64,000 nt of DNA from Macrothele yani (Eukaryota; Arthropoda; Arachnida; Araneae; Macrothelidae). This document shows positions 44,800 through 56,207 of the stretch, one piece after another. Location: NCBI GenBank assembly GCA_039090855.1, contig CM076991.1, positions 106,652,021-106,716,020 on the forward strand, read 5' to 3'. The position numbers were made by a program, and so were the translations under genes. Position 1 is the first letter of the stretch, and the number at the start of each line of letters is the position of its first letter. The notes under the pieces are model-generated. The model saw nothing but the letters and a program-made list of their open reading frames with translations, did no database searches and was not told the origin of the DNA.

Positions 44800-45600
44800 C
44801 TACTTGCAAATTTTTTAATGATTGAAAACTCGTTGGAAAAAAATTAGTTTGTAACTTTTGTCGTTCGCTATGAAGAACACGCGTTATAAGCAATGCCTAG
44901 TTTTTCGCTTGAAGGAGCAAATGCATTTTATTTGTCGTTGATTTTCTCTAACTCTTATCATTCGCTATGAAGAACAACACTTCATATGTTGTGCATTTTA
45001 AATATTGAGAAGTTCTCCCGCTTGGAGGCTTAGACGCATTTAATTTTTCATTAATTTCCTCTGTAAGTTTCATCATTCACTATGAAGAGCACTGCTTGAG
45101 CATTTTAAATATTTAGCAGTTCTTCCGCTTGAAGACGTAGATGCATTTCATCTGTCTTTAATGTTCTCTGTAAATTTTTCTTTCACTAGGGAGAACAATT
45201 CGTACATTGCGCATTTTAATCATTGAGCAGTTCTTCCGTTTGGAGGCGTAGATGCATTTCATTGGTCAGATTTTCTCTGTCAGTTTTATCATTCACTATG
45301 GGGAACACTGCTTAAGCATTTTAAATATTTAGCCGTTTCTCCATTTGGAGGCGTAGATGCATTTCATTGGTCAGATTTTCTCTGTCAGTTTTATCATTCA
45401 CTATGGGGAACACTGCTTAAGCATTTTAAATGTTTAGCCGTTTCTCCGTTTGGAGGCGTAGATGCATTTCATTTGTCTTAAACTTTCTCTTTAAGTTTCA
45501 TCATTCACTATGAAGAACATCGCTTGAGCATTTTACATTTGAGCAGTTCTTCCGCTTGGAGGCGTAGATGCATTTTGTTTGTCGTTGATTTTCTTTTTCT
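44800..45600. repeat. ~104-114 bp tandem satellite, about 7 units
   Basis: Units contain TTCTTCCGCTTGGAGGCGTAG, GATGCATTTCATT, TTTTCTCTGTAAGTTT and CATCATTCACTATGAAGAAC. The GCATTTCAT marker recurs near 44919, 45026, 45140, 45252, 45356, 45460 and 45568. Two adjacent units (45245-45460) are almost identical, showing recent homogenisation. No reading frame is preserved. Confidence 0.9.
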
Positions 45601-47172
45601 AAAAATCTTTTTGATTGTGTGTGTGTATCAGAATATTTGCCCATTACGTCACAGGATTAGCTGTTATCTTTGTTACTGTAACGCATTCAGAGATTTCGCT
45701 TCTGGTGGGAAAGTTGGAAATATGAAACATATTTTTATATCACAACTTGACACTTATTTTCAACAATTCATCAGACAGTTCTTTTTTTTTTTTCAGGTAA
45801 GGAAAGTAGAAAAAATGCTCTTGTCAAACATGATAGTTTGGACTGCGCTAAACAAATACTCAGGCATTCACGATGTCCACAAAAATCCACGAAAAACCCA
45901 GTGTTAAACATAGACACCTGCCTAATGTGGAATAAAATTAAAACCCTGTCTAAACGCAGCAGTGACATTATCGCTTTAACTGCGCTGCAGTAACAGTTTC
46001 GTTTTACTATATTCCAATTATGCTGCAATGTAAGGTTTCTTTTATTACAACGATTGAGCGCAAATAATATTTCCCATTACAACAGCGAGAGACGTAGAGG
46101 AAATTTTTACTCGTTTCTTATCTTGTTGCGGCTACAGATTAAGTTTATTTTTACAGAGATTCTAACTCGAGGAACAAAACAATAACGCTTTAATAAGTAC
46201 ATTACAAAGGCTCCATCTCATGGGAGAAGAACTCGCTTGGTTCTTGTTATGTTTCAACTGCACACTAATTTTATTTTCAACAATTCAGGTACTGTTGTTT
46301 TTTCGCAAAAATGTGCAGCTAAATTTACCTTTATGATATGCATATGCATGCATAGACCCGCTCTTAGTCGTTCTAAGCATCATTTACAGAGGAAGAGCTT
46401 CTGCTACAAAATGACTTTACAATTCCTTTGAGATTGAAGCTTTCCAATATATATTCTTTTCATTTAAAAACTTCGCACGTCCTCGGTAAATTGAACTGCC
46501 TTTGAACTATTAAAAAGAAACTGCACGACAGAAGGAGGGAACAGAAGTAAACGTACGTTTAACAAGCTTGAAAAGTATAAATAAAAAGTCGAAATGATTA
46601 AATAATTCTGGAAAATCTAAAGTTACGCCGATGCCGGTGAAACAAATATAAGCTTGGAAAATACAAAAAGCTTTGATGTTCAGCAATACAGATTATGACA
46701 GAGCCATAAAGAACAAGGTTCAATCGAAACAGAAAAATCCGTACATGTATATTTAATGCAAACCGCACTCCGTTGGTTTTATAAACTTCTGTCTCGAGCT
46801 TTTAATTTCAGTGCGATGTGGAGAAAGATGCTTTCTTTTCCACTTACGATTTATAACAAATATCAGAAAACGTGCAAATAATATGGAACATAATTGGGGT
46901 GGGGGAAGGGGGGCAGAAAGAGAATTAGGAAATAAAAAAATAAAACAGGGTGTACGCTGTTACCTTTTGTGGATAATTTATTCTACACATCTTTATCATG
47001 CCAAGATCTGTGTGGGTGTGAAATGAAACAAGTCATGGCAGAGCACACATTTATTTACGTACAATGCATTGCATCGATACTGACGTCAATCACGGCCACA
47101 CCGAACCACAGTCCGGTACAAAGTGGAATTAAGTCACGACAAACAAAAAGATTTACCAATTCCTCACCATGA
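45601..47172. other. AT-rich stretch without a recognised gene
   Basis: Nothing recognised. A T run at 45780-45793 is preceded by a pyrimidine stretch but no exon follows that can be supported. Confidence 0.4.
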
Positions 47173-47684
47173 GCAGTACTTAGATTGATTTGGACAGAAT
47201 AATGTGAACACCACGCTCTGAGACATAACATTTATTGCAGCTGCGTACGTCGCAATACGCAAAGGTATCCACCATTTTTTGGTTGCAACAGCCTTGTTTA
47301 GAACCTTGAGGTCCTGTTTAAGTGCATTTAAAGTGTCTTGTTGCGAAATTTCTTTCAGAGTCAGAGACTTAACAGACTTCGAAAGAGGGCTAATTGTTTG
47401 TGGCCGGTTAGTTGGTGCCTCCATGACAACAGTCGCCAGGGTAGTAGGGGTATCGAGAGCTACTGTGCCTAGCGTCATGACAGTATACCATGCTAGCAGC
47501 AAAACCTTGCCTCCGAAACACGAGAGACGCCGGAAAACGACCCTGACCGATACAGAGAGTATTAAAGAGGATTGTTTTCCTATATAAAAAAACGCAAAAC
47601 GTCTGTTTGTCTGAAGCAGCAAAAACTCTCGAACGCCGAACTGTGGCATCGTTAAATTTGCATAGCTTATTAAACACTAGAATT

Positions 47685-49143
47685 TCTAGGTCAACGCAAC
47701 TATTTTTAGATCTTTAAGTTGTTCCGTTCGCGAGTTATGAATTAATTAATAAGCTAATCAATAAAGTCAGCGTCGTTTGCTACGTCATCGTTATCTGTTC
47801 CAAATCTGAAAGCACGTGACTGCATTCATCGCCGCGACACATCAACAGATGATTGTATTCTTTGAGAACTAACTATGCATAACAAAATGTAAATACGAGC
47901 TTCGCGGAATCTTAACGAAACGGGCTGAAATTTTTATCAACACCATGAATTGGTAATAACAGGAGTCCCTCAAAATTTCACCGGAATCCTGTCAAAACTT
48001 TTTTTAAATAGGCATGGAATTTTTAATTCATCGACAAACAGAAATATATACGCAGAAACGGTTAATAAACTTTTGACGGCTAATTTAAAGTTTTTTACCG
48101 ATTCGGGCGAAATTCGGAAGTCATGTTCCTATTAACGATTCATGGTGCTCATTAAAATTTCCGCCAGTTTCATAAAATACTCGCAAAGATACGTTTTTAA
48201 CTTTTTAATCCCAGACATTCGCCCCTCAAAGACGTCTGAAACGGAAATCACGTGATTCATTTGATCGTCGATAACAAATTGTTAACGAATTTTGTTCAGT
48301 CAGTGTTCCAGTGCTGTGTCTATAGAACGCGTGTTAAATAATTCGTAACGCTTTTGGTCCGTTTGATTCTACAGCTGTATGTTGGAATGTCAAGAGCAAA
48401 GGCTCCAACAAAATTATATATTGTCGCCGATGAAGGAGAAACCAAAAGTGTTGTGTACGGCCAAGTGCTGAAATAATCACACCACACTGAGAAAAACGTT
48501 TTGTTAATTCAACAAAATAAAAAAAATTGTCGATATACAGTCAACAAAAAATGTTGAATTTGCAAAATTATTTTGCTGAAAATTATTGTTGGTTTAACAA
48601 AATTTATTGTTATCACGACAAAACGTTTTCTTCATTTAACAAAATGTTTTGTCGATTTTTGGGAATTTCTTCGATCCAACGAAACATATTGTTATCGTGA
48701 CACAATATGTTTTGTTGCAGCAACAAAACATTTTGTCACGATAACAATACGTTTTGTTGGATCAAACAAATTCCCAAAAATCTACCTAATCATTTTGTTA
48801 AATGAACAAAACCGTATTGTCGTGATAACAATAAATTTTGTTAAACCAACAATAATTTTCAACAAAATAATTTTGCAAATTCAACAAAGTAACTGTGCAA
48901 GTTCAACAAAAATGTTTGTTGACTGTATATATCGACAAAATGTTTTGTTTATTCGACAAAATTTTTGTTGAATTAACAAAACGTTTTCCTCAGTGCATGA
49001 ATAAATAATTTGTAATGACCGAATTTGTGAAATCAGTTTTTTTCTTTCTTGCAAGCATCAATTTTTTTCCCCAATTTTTTCAGTGACATTTATGGGAGTA
49101 TTAATAAGCCTAAATCCCTGGTAAAGTCGGGTAGTAAAGCTAG
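47685..49143 (+). mobile_element. Insert in Tc1, possible decayed Helitron
   Basis: About 1.46 kb that interrupts the Tc1. The right end reads CCCTGGTAAAGTCGGGTAGT then AAAGCTAG followed by T, resembling the 3' terminus of animal Helitrons (hairpin, then CTAG next to a host T). The hairpin is imperfect. The left end near TCTAGGTCAACGC does not have a clear host A before it. An alternative reading is an inverted-end element: CTTATTAAACACTAG at 47667 and, inverted, CTTATTACTGACTAG at 49141-49155. No helicase or transposase remains. Confidence 0.4.
48485..48995. repeat. 511-bp near-palindromic element
   Basis: Ends CACTGAGAAAAACGTTTTGT and, inverted, CACTGAGGAAAACGTTTTGT. The two halves pair along almost their whole length, meeting near 48720 (TTTTGTTGCAGCAACAAAA). 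The words AACAAAA and TTTTGTT recur throughout. A long-inverted-repeat MITE nested in the insert is the likely nature; target duplication unclear. Confidence 0.88.
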
Positions 49144-49841
49144 TCAGTAATAAGAAAACCGCAGCGCCGAAAATTAATGCGGACCTCAATCTGCATCTCC
49201 AGACCCCAGTATCAACGAAAACACAGCGCAGGGAACTACATAAACAAAATTTATATTCATGGCAGAGCTGCTATTGCAAAAACCTCTGGTGACCCGGGTG
49301 AATGCACAACGGAGACGGCAATCATGCCAGGAAAATACAACATGGACTCCCGATGCATGGAAGCGTGTAACGTGTTCGGATGAATCCGCATTTACACTAT
49401 TCTTCAAAGCAGGAAGTGTTTACCTGTGGAAAACACCGTCAGAAGCGTACAACGCAAATTGTCTGCTTCCAACAGCGCAGTATGGTGGTGGTTCTGTCGT
49501 GCTCTGGGCTGTCATACCGTGGTTTTCAGCAGATCCTGATCATGTTGAAAGAACTGATGACTGGCAGGGCGTGTGAAACAATACTGGCCGACCAAATCCA
49601 TGTAATAGCTCAGGCATTGTTTCCTGCAAGGGATGTCATCTATCAAGATGACAACGCCCCAATTCACAGAGCTCGGAATGTCCAATCGTAATTTGAGGAA
49701 CACGAGGAGGAATTTTCACATTTTCCTTGGCCTCCCTAATCACCAGATTTAAACATCATCGAGCCACTGCGGAATGTGTTGGAAAACAGAGAAAGATTCT
49801 ATTATCCTCCTCCTGCATCTCTCAAGGACCTCGCGCAGTTT

Positions 49842-50055
49842 TTTTTTGATTGGAGGTTTAACGACCACCGTGAGCAACTCAATGGGCTATAAGCAGTCGC
49901 CCGTCCCTAATTTAGGGTCACTGGTTCCAGGGAAGGGAGAGAGCCAGTGTCGTAAGACAAACACAACATCCATGCCTCACCGGGATTCGAACCCGGACCC
50001 CTTTCGGACGAATGATCAGAGGCCATCGCTTAGACCACTGCGCCACCGGGGCGGC
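49842..50055 (-). mobile_element. SINE-A copy 5
   Basis: Complete SINE-A with exact 13-bp target duplication CCTCGCGCAGTTT at 49829-49841 and 50056-50068. The Tc1 frame continues across it (SLKDLAQF). Confidence 0.95.
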
Positions 50056-50509
50056 CCTCGCGCAGTTTCTGCGTGAAGAATGGTGTAACATCCCACTAAC
50101 CGCCATCCAGGATTTGTGCGCGTTCATTGCAAGGAGGATTCAGGCGGTTTCGAATGCCAAAGGTGCACTATTAGGTACGTGTGTAGTCTTCTTTTCCTAG
50201 GTGTTCACATTATTCTGTCCAGCCCCTGTACGTAGGTGGATTAATGAATGATTTTGTCGTAAAACCAATGAAAAGAATATGTTTGAGTCATAAAAGTAAA
50301 TATTTACTAAACTATGGCAGCGGAAATAGTAAGTGTTTCGACTCTTTAGTTTAAAAAAAATAAATAAAAAAAATAATGATATATTCAGATCTACACGTAC
50401 GTAAGCAACGATCCTGACACTGATGAAACGCAATGTAGCTACGAAAGTATAGCTGCGGAAGCTAACATCTGACCTTTAAATAAAAAGAAAAGCTGGATTG
50501 GAAGTGTGT

Positions 50510-50800
50510 TAGTGAGGGGGCACCCATAAGCGGGGGGGGAGGTGCTGGACCCCCCATTCTAGCCGTTGGTACAGCCAAATGTTTGATAAATTTAAAACAC
50601 TAAAATAGATGAAACCTTTTTTTTTAAGCATTTTTAAAAATAATAAGATATTAATGATTGATTGTATCAATTATTTTTGTTGTATTTTAGTATCTTGTAC
50701 ATTTACTAAAATGATTGACAGCCTTGAAGGAGGTAAGGATTTTTCCGAGCCCCCTCCCTTCCCCCCTAAAAGTACACATATGGGCGCCACTGGGGGACTG
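50510..50800. mobile_element. MITE-like unit with G-rich ends
   Basis: Left TAGTGAGGGGGCACCCATAA and right, inverted, CAGTGGCGCCCATATG are partial inverted repeats (hAT-like CAGTGGCG). G and C runs follow just inside each end. The interior is AT-rich with no transposase. No matching 8-bp flanks were found. Confidence 0.4.
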
Positions 50801-51426
50801 GTAAGTTTTGATATCTACAGATCACACCCTGCATGATACTCAAGTTCTCTTCAACATCAGGTAACTCTCCCCCCTTCCCCTCCGGGAAATTGGAAGTAAC
50901 ATTTCGCTACGACGCATACTTTGCTACTGTCGGCAAAGATGGCATCAAAATGCATTTTCGTAATGTTTCTTATCATATTTAGCATAAAGTTCTTGTAATT
51001 TACACAGACTTTAGGTCCGCACTTTTAGCTGATCCTCTAGATGAGTATCCGTCCTTTGTGACCTAAAGGGTGTCTTGATTTGGGTTAGGTAAGGGAAAGT
51101 AGATTCGCAACAATAAGTGGTTGAAAAGCAAGAAAGCATTTTTCGTGCATGTTGCCGAAAGCGTAGGTATTCTATTGCATTTTACCATATTTCTACTGAA
51201 TCGTTCTTAGCGTCAAATAAGGACTTCAAAATGTCATCTTCTGAAAACTCACTCAATTTTATCTGTAGTTCTTCAGGAGCCGTCATAGAACGAAATCATG
51301 AACGCAGCAGGTGTCGAAATAGCTCTTATAACTTAATACTGTTTTAATTGTAGCCGTTAGTAAGGGAGCATTATTTCGTTGAATCTTCGTTTAGTCTTTG
51401 GCATTTTAAATACGGTCATTTTAAAA

Positions 51427-52490
51427 TGAAAATAAAAATAATAAAAGACGAACAAAAACATACGAGGTATTAATAAAAATAAAACGATTTGTTCTACAAA
51501 ATTGTGGATTCACTCAAAAGACAGCGCTGATGACGTAGAAGACTGCAAGTTCCCCGATCCCTGGTCTATTTTCTACATTACATACAGCGCACTCAAATCT
51601 ACGCACATAAATCATTCGTGAATCGCTCTCTCAATATTGAATATACAATACTGCTCCCTGAAATCTCGCCTTCAAGATTGCACATTGAACTTTCATTTCA
51701 GGAGTCTTTAATCACGTAAACTTGCGGTCGGGACTGCCAACCTCAAATTCATCGCAACGAACTTCGTGACGTTAAGTCAGAAAATATTTAACAACTACTT
51801 TTTTTTTTATTGGAGATTTAACGAACACCGTGAGCAACAAGCAGTCGTCCGTTCCTAATTTAGGGCCATTGGTTTCAGGGAAGGGAGAGAGCCAGCGCCG
51901 TAAGGCAAACAAAACACCCATGCCTCACCGGGATTCGAACCCGGACACAACTCGGACGAATGATCAAAAGCCATCGCTTAGACTACTGTGCCACCGGGGC
52001 GGCAGTAACTAAATTTACATACGAACACCGGAACACCACCGGGTCTATTTTATACATTACATACAGCGCGCTCAAATCTCAATGAATGCTGCACATAAAT
52101 AAAAATTAAAATTAAAATAACAAAAGACAAACAAAAACATACGAGGTATTAATAAGAATAAAAGGACTTTGTTCTACAAAATTTTGGATTCACTCAAATG
52201 GCCTAGAAGGACGCAGGTTACCAACCCCATGGTCTATTTTCTACATTAGGTACAGCGCGCTCAAATTTAAATGCATGCTGCACATAAATCATTCGTGAAT
52301 CGCTCTCTCAACATTGAATCTACAATACTGCTCTCTCAAATCAAGCTTCTGAGATTGCACCCTCAGCTCTTGTCTCAGGAATCTTTAATCACGTAGACCT
52401 GCTGTCAAGCCTGCCAACCTCAAATTCACCGCAAGGAACTCCGTGGCGTTAAGTCAGAAAATATTTAACAACTAAATTACATAAGAACAC
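51427..52490. repeat. Duplicated ~370-bp block, plus a partial third
   Basis: 51427-51800 and 52087-52480 share ACATACGAGGTATTAATAA, ATCATTCGTGAATCGCTCTC, TTTAATCACGTA and GTTAAGTCAGAAAATATTTA in order at high similarity. 52038-52090 is a third, partial copy (GTCTATTTTATACATTACAT). The first copy is broken by SINE-A; the second shows the intact site (ATTTAACAACTAAATT). Confidence 0.92.
51801..52003 (-). mobile_element. SINE-A copy 6
   Basis: SINE-A lacking about 12 bp of body (GCAACAAGCAGTC, where others read CTCAATGGGCTATAAGC). Flanks AACTA near 51795 and 52007; the empty site is visible in the duplicated block at 52465-52480. Confidence 0.9.
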
Positions 52491-52579
52491 TCGAACTGAA
52501 AAGGAAGTTTAATTTTTGTGGTATACATCATTAATTTTTGAGGTATACGTCTTTCCTTTACACAAAGAACAGAAACAAC

Positions 52580-53505
52580 CAGAGCCGCCGTAAGCAGCCA
52601 CGGGGCCCCTTGCTTTGACCCCTCCCTACACTAGACATAAAATATAAAACAGATTTAAAGCATAGTTTGTTACAGCTATCTGTTCAGTTTAATGAGACGT
52701 CAAGACGTTTGAAAATTAACCAATAACGAAAGACAGCATTTTAAATGTTTTTAACACTACTGATATTTTTTAAATGTCTTTTAAATGTTGTTGATAAAAC
52801 AAGCATACCAGCATACGCCCTTCCCTCCCAATGGCGCCGTCTCTACCTATTATGGGACAGTACTTACATTATTGAACTCACCTTATAAGAATTGGACTTT
52901 TTTTTGCTTTTATTTCAGCAAAGTCAGCTATTAAATCATCAAAACTTATTTTGCTTGCTTTATCCTGTTCAACTGACAAAATTTCCAAAGATATCAATCT
53001 TTCTTGAGACATGACAGGTCTTAAATAAGATTTAATCAGCTTCCAGCGCGAAACGCTTCTCTGACGCTTGCCACCACTACTGGGACAGTAAGTGATATCC
53101 TGTAGGCGACGAAAGCATTCGGGAAAGGATTCTGAATTTTATTCATGCATCTTAAAGCACCGGCTGCAATTTTGACATCAGATGGAAGTAACTCACGTAT
53201 TACAACTTTTTCGATAACTATCAGTGCATGGTGCACGTTGAAAGATATGACTTCAATACTAATGTTTCGCCAGACATAATATTGTAGTTTGTTGCCGATA
53301 TTTGGGTAAATATAAATTCAGCAATCGACATTAAAAAAAATAATTAAACGAGACGGAGTTTAAAAAATAAAATTAGAAACACTGAGAATAAGAAATTCGC
53401 TACCCCGCTATCTATCCTTCTCTCATTTTCTTTCTTTTTTCTTAGGGTGTGAGCGCGGGTGCACTGTGCGAACGCACCTGCCGCACATCCCTAACGGCGG
53501 CTCTG
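52580..53505 (-). mobile_element. Deleted hAT transposon with clear ends
   Basis: 926 bp. Inverted ends CAGAGCCGCCGTAAGCAGCC (52580) and, inverted, CAGAGCCGCCGTTAGGGATG (53505). 8-bp target duplication GAAACAAC (52572-52579) and GAAACAAT (53506-53513). The inside retains only the end of the transposase. Confidence 0.9.
52890..53236 (-). pseudogene. hAT transposase C-terminal (dimerisation) remnant
   Basis: Minus-strand frame with NPFPNAFVAYRISLTVPVVV then ASVRE, matching the hAT C-terminal dimerisation region usually written FPN-ALRILLTLPVTVASAERSFS. After a frameshift it continues as LIKSYLRP-type and MSQERLISLEIL-type residues, then DDLIADFAEIKAKK-type residues near 52900. This is the ZMYM1-like hAT subgroup pattern. 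The RNase-H-like catalytic core and zinc finger are absent, and the ERSFS residues are changed. Non-functional. Confidence 0.85.
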
Positions 53506-53920
53506 GAAACAATTGTTTCCATTTAACGTGAATTTTATTTGTTTTTCCATTCCACATAATAACAACTATACACTGAAGAGAAATTGAATTAGAGATACCT
53601 GTCCAGTAACGTGTAGCACCACCTTTCGCCCTGATGACGGCGGCGATTCGTCTCGGCATGGACTCGACAAGACACCGGAAGCGTTGGGAAGCCATACGGA
53701 TCCACGACCCATGAACAAGCTCCCACAGTTCACCAAGATTTGATGGAGAGGGGTCAGAGCCTCGAGCATCTCTCTCGATGGCATTCCAGATGTTCTCGAT
53801 GGGATTGAGGTCAGGTGACCTAACTGGCCAAGGAAGTGAGATCACGTCGGTGTATCCGAATGGTTGAGAGAGAAATCACGTCGGTGTATCCGAATGGTTG
53901 GTCAAGTGAGATCACGTCGG

Positions 53921-53968
53921 TGTATCCGAATGGTTGGATGGACACTCGTCCATCCAACCATTCGGATA
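53921..53968. repeat. Perfect 22-bp hairpin in Tc1, 4-nt loop
   Basis: Arms 53921-53942 and 53947-53968 are exact reverse complements (GTATCCGAATGGTTGGATGG...). Upstream, CACGTCGGTGTATCCGAATG occurs three times in 53845-53935. The related element at 31480 has neither. Confidence 0.95.
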
Positions 53969-54344
53969 CAATTCGGGAGCGATGGCACAGTGCATTGTCT
54001 TGTAGCAGGATGAGGTCCCCAGTGGGATGTTGCAGACGCACAAACAGGAGCATATGGTTGTCCAGGATATTCCGGTAACGTTGACCTGTGAGGGACGATG
54101 TCGCACGTACCAGGGGTCCCATTTCAGTCCACGTAAATAGTCCCCAGACGAGAATGCCACCCCACCAGCTTGAAGAGTACCCTGCTGGCAAGAAGGATCC
54201 ATCGCTTCATGTGGTTTGCGCCGTACTCGTATCCTGCCATCCGCATGTACCAACGTGAATCTCGACTCATCAGTCCAGGCAACATCTCCCCACATGTTTA
54301 GGGTCCAGTGGCGATGTTTTCGCGCCCATGCTAATCTTTGCACC

Positions 54345-54575
54345 TGGCCGCCCCGGTGGCGCAGTGGTCTAAGCGATGGCCTCTGATCATTCGTCCGAAC
54401 GGGGTCCGGGTTCGAATCCCGGTGAGGCATGGATGTTGTGTTTGTCTTACGGCACTGGCTCTCTCCCTTCCCTGGAACCAGTGACCCTAAATTAGGGACG
54501 GGCGACTGCTTATAGCCCATTGAGTTGCTCACGGTGGTCGTTAAACCTCCAATAAAAAAAAAAAAAAAAAAAAAA
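54345..54575 (+). mobile_element. SINE-A copy 7, full length with poly-A
   Basis: Reads from tRNA-like head (GGCCGCCCCGGTGGCGCAGT) through B-box GGGTTCGAATCCC to CGTTAAACCTCCAAT and a ~22-bp A tail. 12-bp target duplication AATCTTTGCACC at 54333-54344 and 54576-54587. Defines the family's orientation: head first, oligo-A last. Confidence 0.96.
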
Positions 54576-55125
54576 AATCTTTGCACCCTGTGATGTGCGG
54601 TCTGCAGCGGTACACTCGTGGGACGATGGCTTCTGTACCCCATAGCGAGGGGATGGTTCTGGATAGTGTGGCTGCTTACACGTTTTTGTGCACCAGCGTT
54701 AAATTGCCGAGTGATTTCGTGCACTGTGGCCCGTCTATTCGCTGTTACAATGCGAGCTAGCCGACGATGACCCTGTTCATCCACACGCTGTTGCCCACGG
54801 CAGATGGCCCTTGCAGGGATGGTTTTACCGGATTCGATGTACTCACGGTGCACCCGTGACACAGTGGCTCGTGAAAATCCCAGTGCCTGTACGACTTCCG
54901 AGATGGAGTGACCCATTCGTCGGACCCCGACAATTTGCCCACGATCAAATGCGCTTAGATCCTTCGTCTTACCCATACTGCGTCCGACTCTTACTGATTC
55001 CCGTCGCATCAGTCCTTATATTGTCGGATCGCTACATACGTCATGTCGTTTCCGTTTACAGGGCCGCCCACAGCGCCACATTTGCATAAAGCCAGCTGTC
55101 TTTAATTCAATTGCTCCTCAGTGTA

Positions 55126-56207
55126 TATTACATTTCCAGTTTTACCGAATGGTCGGTAGAATGATTTTTTAACATTTTGCATAATTTTCTGGTTTTTTTT
55201 TTTAATACACAATCGCGCAACAAGCAATGAGTGAAAATGGAAATAAATCGGCAATATAAGACTAAATGAAACCATTAATTCAAAACATCAAGTAATTATT
55301 ATTAATTCTCCATATGGTGCTATAAGCACTGAATTAGTGGGTGGAAAAGAGTTATATTAAGTTCATGTATACAAAAGAGAGTAAGCCTGTAAAGCGATCG
55401 TAAAGAAAAAGATAATTAAAAAAAAAAAACCCAGTAATATTCAGTATGACTGAAGGAAAAGCCATTGACGTTTGCATTAGATTCTGCCAAAGAATTACGC
55501 GCCCATAGTTAACGGTTAATGAACGGCGAAAAGAGAGATGCTTCGCTCATAGATCTGATGTGGGGGAAAAGAAAAATATCAAACGAAGGGAAAAAAATGA
55601 CGATAATCCTCTAAACGTTAAATCACGCACATTACCTTCTAGATGCCGAGAAAAGTAATTATAAGAAGCATCGACGTTGAAGTGTGGGCCATTCTGAAAT
55701 CGTAAACGGGTCTTTGGCTCTTTCGCCGGAACATCAGCAATTGCCCCCATCATTAAAAGAATCCCGGGAGCAAAGTCGGATGAAACATAAAACTGATGAG
55801 GTTTCATTCCAGCCTCCGCTGTCCTCCTCCGACTAATCAACTTCATCTTCCCCTTCCTCGATCCCTCTTTTCGCTAATCCTTTTCCACACATTTTGTAAT
55901 TCTCTCCACTTCCATCTTAATCTCCGAATCTTTATTTCAATCCAAATAATAATAATAATAAAAAAAAAAAGAAACTTGTTCTTTGATTTTATAAAGTCAA
56001 CGTAATTACGATTTCACTACGATGGACAACCGTACTAAGAAACCTGAATCTGTGTTGTTTCTGATGTTTTGTTAATGTGAAACATTGGAAGACCGTTCTT
56101 TATGATTTACGATGAGAGAAATGACTTGAAAAGACGTCGACGTGAAAGTTCGGGTTACGAAATCTCTACTCGGGAAAAATAATTTTAATTTTAAAATAAC
56201 TAACATT
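55126..56207. other. AT-rich stretch without a recognised gene
   Basis: Nothing recognised. A 99-residue minus-strand frame (55547-55846) shows no family signature. Confidence 0.4.

Larger units (their letters stand above)
47173..50228 (+). pseudogene. Tc1 element split by a 1.5-kb insert and SINE-A
   Basis: Outer ends share GGACAGAATAATGTGAACACC (47191-47211 and its inverse at 50198-50222); the right end is CAGGGGCTGG inverted, followed by TA. The N-terminal part (47340-47645) has RDLTDFERGLIVCGRLVG, RVVGVSRATVPSVMTVYHAS. After the insert, from about 49150: KTAAPKINADLNLHLQ, RRELHKQN, ARVNAQRRRQSCQENTTWTP, TCSDESAFTLF, then QDDNAPIHRARNVQS and SPDLNIIEPL, ending IARRIQAVSNAKGA after SINE-A. 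Stops occur in two places between the second aspartate and the glutamate; D to E spacing counts 36. Non-functional. Confidence 0.85.
53585..55009 (-). pseudogene. Tc1 transposase of family g, SINE-interrupted
   Basis: N-terminus from about 54977: MGKTKDLSAFDRGQIVGVRR, ALGFSRATVSRVHREY, KRVSSHTIQNHPLAMGYRSH, up to TAHHRVQR, where SINE-A interrupts. Afterwards RLAWARKHRHWTLNMWGDVA and WTDESRFTLVHADGRIRVRR (first aspartate), a shift, then ILVWGLFTWTEMGPLVRATS, LLQDNALCHRSRIVSEWLD (second aspartate). Three copies of a short segment (YPNG/QPFGYTDVISL) and a hairpin interrupt the region before WPVRSPDLNPIENIWNAIE, ending AAVIRAKGGATRY. The SINE leaves one long frame open by chance, creating a false fusion. 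Non-functional. Confidence 0.9.
53571..55123 (-). mobile_element. Tc1 element, second copy of family g
   Basis: Same terminal repeats as 31480-32699 (CACTGAAGAGAAATTGAATT and, inverted, CACTGAGGAGCAATTGAATT), with TA on each side (53569-53570 and 55124-55125). Length 1553 bp including SINE-A (243 bp with its duplication) and a ~90-bp local expansion. Confidence 0.95.

Noticed and set aside
49774..50076. Recurring small frame GYKQSPVPNLG...RHRGG
   Set aside because: Occurs only within SINE-A copies in an antisense orientation to the tRNA-like head; such frames may be annotated as proteins by mistake.
54345..54430. Functional tRNA genes at the heads of SINE-A, B, C and D
   Set aside because: Acceptor or anticodon arms are defective, heads are fused to repeated bodies and several are flanked by target duplications.
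53912..55009. A 365-residue frame that looks like a complete protein
   Set aside because: It is a Tc1 N-terminus read through an inserted SINE and back into transposase; the SINE target duplication proves the interruption.
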